Assembly (NCBI GenBank): GCA_024403955.1
Contig: JAKSQX010000002.1
Coordinates: 23,930-87,929, forward strand
Length of the DNA stretch: 64,000 bases
Direction: 5' to 3'
Source: Clostridia bacterium
GTDB taxonomy: Bacteria > Bacillota > Clostridia > Oscillospirales > Acutalibacteraceae
Under the pieces are notes generated by a model. The model did not search any database, was not told the origin of the DNA, and saw only the letters and a program-made list of their open reading frames with translations. A program made the translations under genes and the position numbers. Of the stretch, positions 61,566 to 64,000 are shown piece after piece. Within the stretch, counting starts at the first letter, position 1, and every line of letters begins with the position of its first letter.

Positions 61566-62168
61566 CTATTTCACTACACTTTTTAGCGCCTTGCAAAGCA
61601 CGGCTCCGAGGAGCGTACAGCAAACCGCTTCGACGAGTCCGTTGATGCCGACAAAGGCAACAACAAAGGCGAACACGTTTGTTGTACCAAGTGTCTTTGC
61701 AATGCCCTGAATATAATCTGTATTCCAAAAGCACAGGAGCAAAGTTGTCATGAAGAGCAATGTGTTGAGGAGTGAACCTGAAAGTCCAGCCACAGCATAT
61801 GCAACTGTGTCGTCCCTCTTCAACGCCTTGAAAATCACACCAGTTAAAAAACCCATAAGCATTCTTGTTGGAACACAGGTAAGGAAGCAAAACAGTGGAC
61901 TAATCTCCATCAAGACCACTCCAAAAGCTGACATTCCAAACACTGCTTGAAGAAAACTTGTGAGACCAAATGCAAGGCCCAAAAGAGCTCCTGCTTTTTC
62001 ACCCATATGTACTGCACCGATAATTACAGGAACAGTAATAAGTGTGATTTCAACTATACCGAACTTTAGGTAGCCAATAGGGGTAAATCCCATAACTATG
62101 ATAATTGCAAGCAACACACTGAGCTCGGTCAGCCATAATACTTTTCTGTCTATTTTTTCTTTTTTCAT
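61566..62168 (-). CDS. ECF transporter S component
   Basis: This 200-residue membrane protein is the substrate-binding unit of an energy-coupling-factor vitamin importer; the EcfA/EcfT energising units are not in the window. About six helices are seen, with the family patterns FTPIGYLKFGIVEITLITVPVIIGAVHMGEKAGALLGLAFGLTSF and LMGFLTGVIFKAL. The sequence is nearest in style to pantothenate-type (PanT) S components, but the vitamin cannot be fixed by eye. Its start overlaps the upstream gene's stop by four bases. Confidence 0.85.
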   Translation of the reverse strand: MKKEKIDRKVLWLTELSVLLAIIIVMGFTPIGYLKFGIVEITLITVPVIIGAVHMGEKAGALLGLAFGLTSFLQAVFGMSAFGVVLMEISPLFCFLTCVPTRMLMGFLTGVIFKALKRDDTVAYAVAGLSGSLLNTLLFMTTLLLCFWNTDYIQGIAKTLGTTNVFAFVVAFVGINGLVEAVCCTLLGAVLCKALKSVVK

Positions 62169-62833
62169 AATAAACTCCTTGACCCCAGTACTCTAAATGA
62201 ATCAATTAAATTCTGATGTTCAATACCGGTCGCATCGAACTTGACCACTCTAAAAGCTAACTGCATAAAAGGTCCCGTAAGGGCCATACAAAGCAAGGTG
62301 CCTATTCCAACAGGTCCACCGAGGAGATAACCTATAGTAGTCACAACTATATGAATAAGCACACCCACTATACCGATTGGAATCTTCTTGAGTCTTCGAG
62401 CAAAACCAACAAGCATTGTATCACGTGGTCCGCAGCAAAGGGCTCCTTTCATATAGAGGAACTGTGAGAATCCCATGATAAATAGGCCTACTAGTATCAT
62501 TGGAACTTGGATATACCATTTATCTTGATAAGGGATAAAATCAATCCAGTTTAGAAGATCAACAAACTTTCCAACAAGAAAGGCATCAAGAAGCATACCA
62601 ATTCCAAGTGGTTCTCTCATTATGATATCGATAATCAATACGATTACTGAAACCATAATAGAGGCGTTTCCATATTTAATTCCAAGTGTTTTTGAAAGTC
62701 CCAAATTCAAACAATCGTACGGTGAGACACCCATGTTTGCTTGAATGGTTAAGTAAACACCAAAAGCAAAGAAAAAGAGCCCAAGTGTTACTAAGAGCGA
62801 ATTTATAAGTACGTCTTTCCTAGAATTATTCAT
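62165..62833 (-). CDS. YczE/YitT-type membrane protein
   Basis: This 222-residue integral membrane protein of the YczE/YyaS/YitT group has five or so helices and typical signatures: FFFAFGVYLTIQANMGVSPYDCLNLGLSKTLGIKYG and YMKGALCCGPRDTMLVGFARR. The function of the group is unknown. It overlaps the lipase gene upstream (eight bases) and the ECF gene downstream (four bases), so all three are translated together. Confidence 0.87.
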   Translation of the reverse strand: MNNSRKDVLINSLLVTLGLFFFAFGVYLTIQANMGVSPYDCLNLGLSKTLGIKYGNASIMVSVIVLIIDIIMREPLGIGMLLDAFLVGKFVDLLNWIDFIPYQDKWYIQVPMILVGLFIMGFSQFLYMKGALCCGPRDTMLVGFARRLKKIPIGIVGVLIHIVVTTIGYLLGGPVGIGTLLCMALTGPFMQLAFRVVKFDATGIEHQNLIDSFRVLGSRSLL

Positions 62834-64000
62834 TGTTCATTATCTCTATCATATTCGTATACATCTTGTAAAATGCTATAACATTTTTATCTTTTGGATT
62901 ACAGTGAGTTCCGTGAGAACCGTCTTCGATGTTTGGCATGACTGTCCAAACACCGGGAGAAAGAGTAGCACCCTTCTCATAATCAACGTGCTCGCTGCCA
63001 TCATACAAAGGATACTGAGCACTTACCAAAGGAACTAGACCATCGTTATCTTTCCACTCGGATTTTAAGATATGTCCATCAACGATAGTTCCATTTCCAG
63101 CCTGAGAAATAAGTGCACCAGGGATCTTCATAGCAGCAATAGTTTTTCCTTCTTTTGGAAGGGTTGCAGAATAAGACATATATCTAACAGTCTTTGCTGT
63201 TGGGAACTTATTTTGAAGTGCCTTCGCACCATTGAGAGTCATATCATATCCGCAATGGTCCTTACTAAAGGAGAGTTTAAGATCTGATAAGGGGTCAATC
63301 TTTTCAGTTACTCCCCAGTGTTCAAGCATAGGGTCAATAGCCTTCTTAGGATCAGAGAGTTTATTCATGGCAAAAACTACGCCAAAAGAGAGCGGTGTAT
63401 CATTTATATAATTTGCAAGAGGTGAACCATTACTCGGAGATTCAAGAGTAGCTATAGCATTAATAGCACCAGCATGGCCTCCTTTAAAGAATTCAGATAC
63501 GTTATCACCTGATACAGAGACTTCTTCAAAAACACCATATGCCATAATTGAGGCGAAGACCATAAGAGTAGGGCCACCAAAACTATGGCCCGCGAAATTC
63601 AAAGCGGTTGTCATATCCCATGGTTTTCCCATCAAAGCTTTTCCTGTATAGTCGCGGCCATAACGCTCGTGGCCATACTGCTTTGAATGGGCTTCGCCAT
63701 AATCGGTGCGTGTGCCGGTAAGCTGCGCATAAAGCTCACACGCACGGTCATAAGCCGAACTTACAGGACCAACACTTGGCGCATAAGCCTCATACCCATC
63801 GCTTCTCAACATCAAGAGGAGACTTCCACCATACATGCCAAAGTAAGGCATCATAGACTCGGTAAGTTTCGCATCCTCTCCCCAGCCCATCATTCCGTGA
63901 ACTAAGATTAGTGGGATATCACCTTTTTTACTCTCTTCAATTTTCTTCATATCGAGATTGGAATTTTCATCGATTAATAAATTACCAACCGCTTCGGCCT
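62826..64000 (-). CDS. Lipase-like alpha/beta hydrolase with intact nucleophile (partial at right edge)
   Basis: This is a family I.5-like lipase. It has ILVHGMMGWGEDA (oxyanion loop), YGEAHSKQYGHERYGRDY, the elbow AGHSFGG, an acid in WKDNDGLVP and histidines in DGSHGTHCNP. It is a paralogue of the Ser-less protein at 46298. The ATG at 63950 has no ribosome site, and the frame stays open from there to base 64000 without another start, so the true start is probably outside the window. Confidence 0.87.
   Translation of the reverse strand, partial: AEAVGNLLIDENSNLDMKKIEESKKGDIPLILVHGMMGWGEDAKLTESMMPYFGMYGGSLLLMLRSDGYEAYAPSVGPVSSAYDRACELYAQLTGTRTDYGEAHSKQYGHERYGRDYTGKALMGKPWDMTTALNFAGHSFGGPTLMVFASIMAYGVFEEVSVSGDNVSEFFKGGHAGAINAIATLESPSNGSPLANYINDTPLSFGVVFAMNKLSDPKKAIDPMLEHWGVTEKIDPLSDLKLSFSKDHCGYDMTLNGAKALQNKFPTAKTVRYMSYSATLPKEGKTIAAMKIPGALISQAGNGTIVDGHILKSEWKDNDGLVPLVSAQYPLYDGSEHVDYEKGATLSPGVWTVMPNIEDGSHGTHCNPKDKNVIAFYKMYTNMIEIMNNE

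Overview
The window looks like chromosomal DNA of an anaerobic, low-GC Gram-positive bacterium of the Clostridia, probably near Ruminococcaceae/Oscillospiraceae. This is inferred from the gene content: an IreB-type regulator, a dcw division cluster with a SpoVD-type transpeptidase, membrane pyrophosphatase, trimeric [FeFe] hydrogenase, flavin-based electron-transfer genes, acetate kinase, TmcAL, Mini-III and ECF/YczE membrane proteins. Promoters are mostly clear TTGxxx-17-TATAAT types, and intrinsic terminators are plentiful. No phage, insertion sequence or CRISPR array was seen. The DNA reads as stable core genome with lineage-specific insertions.

Layout. 1-1123 (+): end of pheT, then ireB and an unknown 97-aa gene. 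1193-3894 (-): a MacB-type permease and its adaptor, without an ATPase. 3958-4167 (-): rpmE. 4250-15638 (-): ftsZ, then the dcw cluster, listed here from the right: mraZ-rsmH-ftsL-spoVD-murF-mraY-ftsW-murG-ftsQ. It lacks murE, murD, murC and ftsA. 16018-18045 (+): hppA. 18104-24690: two divergent c-di-GMP phosphodiesterase-type proteins, both with a ruined GGDEF motif and an intact EAL domain. 24750-26271 (+): mscL and a LarC N-terminal domain fused to a CsoR-like domain. 26322-30621 (-): a three-gene NuoE/NuoF/GltD-like cluster resembling the Sporomusa-type (Stn) bifurcating transhydrogenase.

30765-39940 (-): a very tight run of eight protein genes after a lipoprotein gene, with a tRNA-Ser(CGA) whose 5' end touches the preceding stop codon. 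It encodes cation exporters, a HerA-like ATPase, an OhrR-like regulator, a flavoprotein and a 2-hydroxyacid dehydrogenase. 40113-42595 (+): obg, mrnC and a YebC gene. 42690-44729: a small membrane protein divergent from a PASTA pseudokinase. 44780-47476 (-): citrate synthase and a lipase-like protein whose nucleophile serine is glycine. 47591-51395: mtaB, tmcAL and ackA. 51446-55029 (-): an ABC importer with a second binding protein, headed by a TM1266-family hydrogenase-linked regulator behind an attenuator-like leader. 55202-60220 (-): focA-type channel and hydCBA. 60572-64000: a monoglyceride-lipase-like gene (+), then ECF S component, YczE protein and a second lipase running off the right edge (-).

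Together the metabolic genes describe a fermenter. HydABC and the Stn-like complex would connect NAD(H), NADP(H), ferredoxin and H2, the FNT channel would move formate or a similar anion, ackA would make ATP, and hppA would recover pyrophosphate energy as an ion gradient. The strongest items for a second look are the LarC-CsoR chimera, the PASTA pseudokinase, the TM1266/ABC leader RNA, the double palindrome at the hydC promoter, the Stn-like cluster and the tRNA embedded in an operon.
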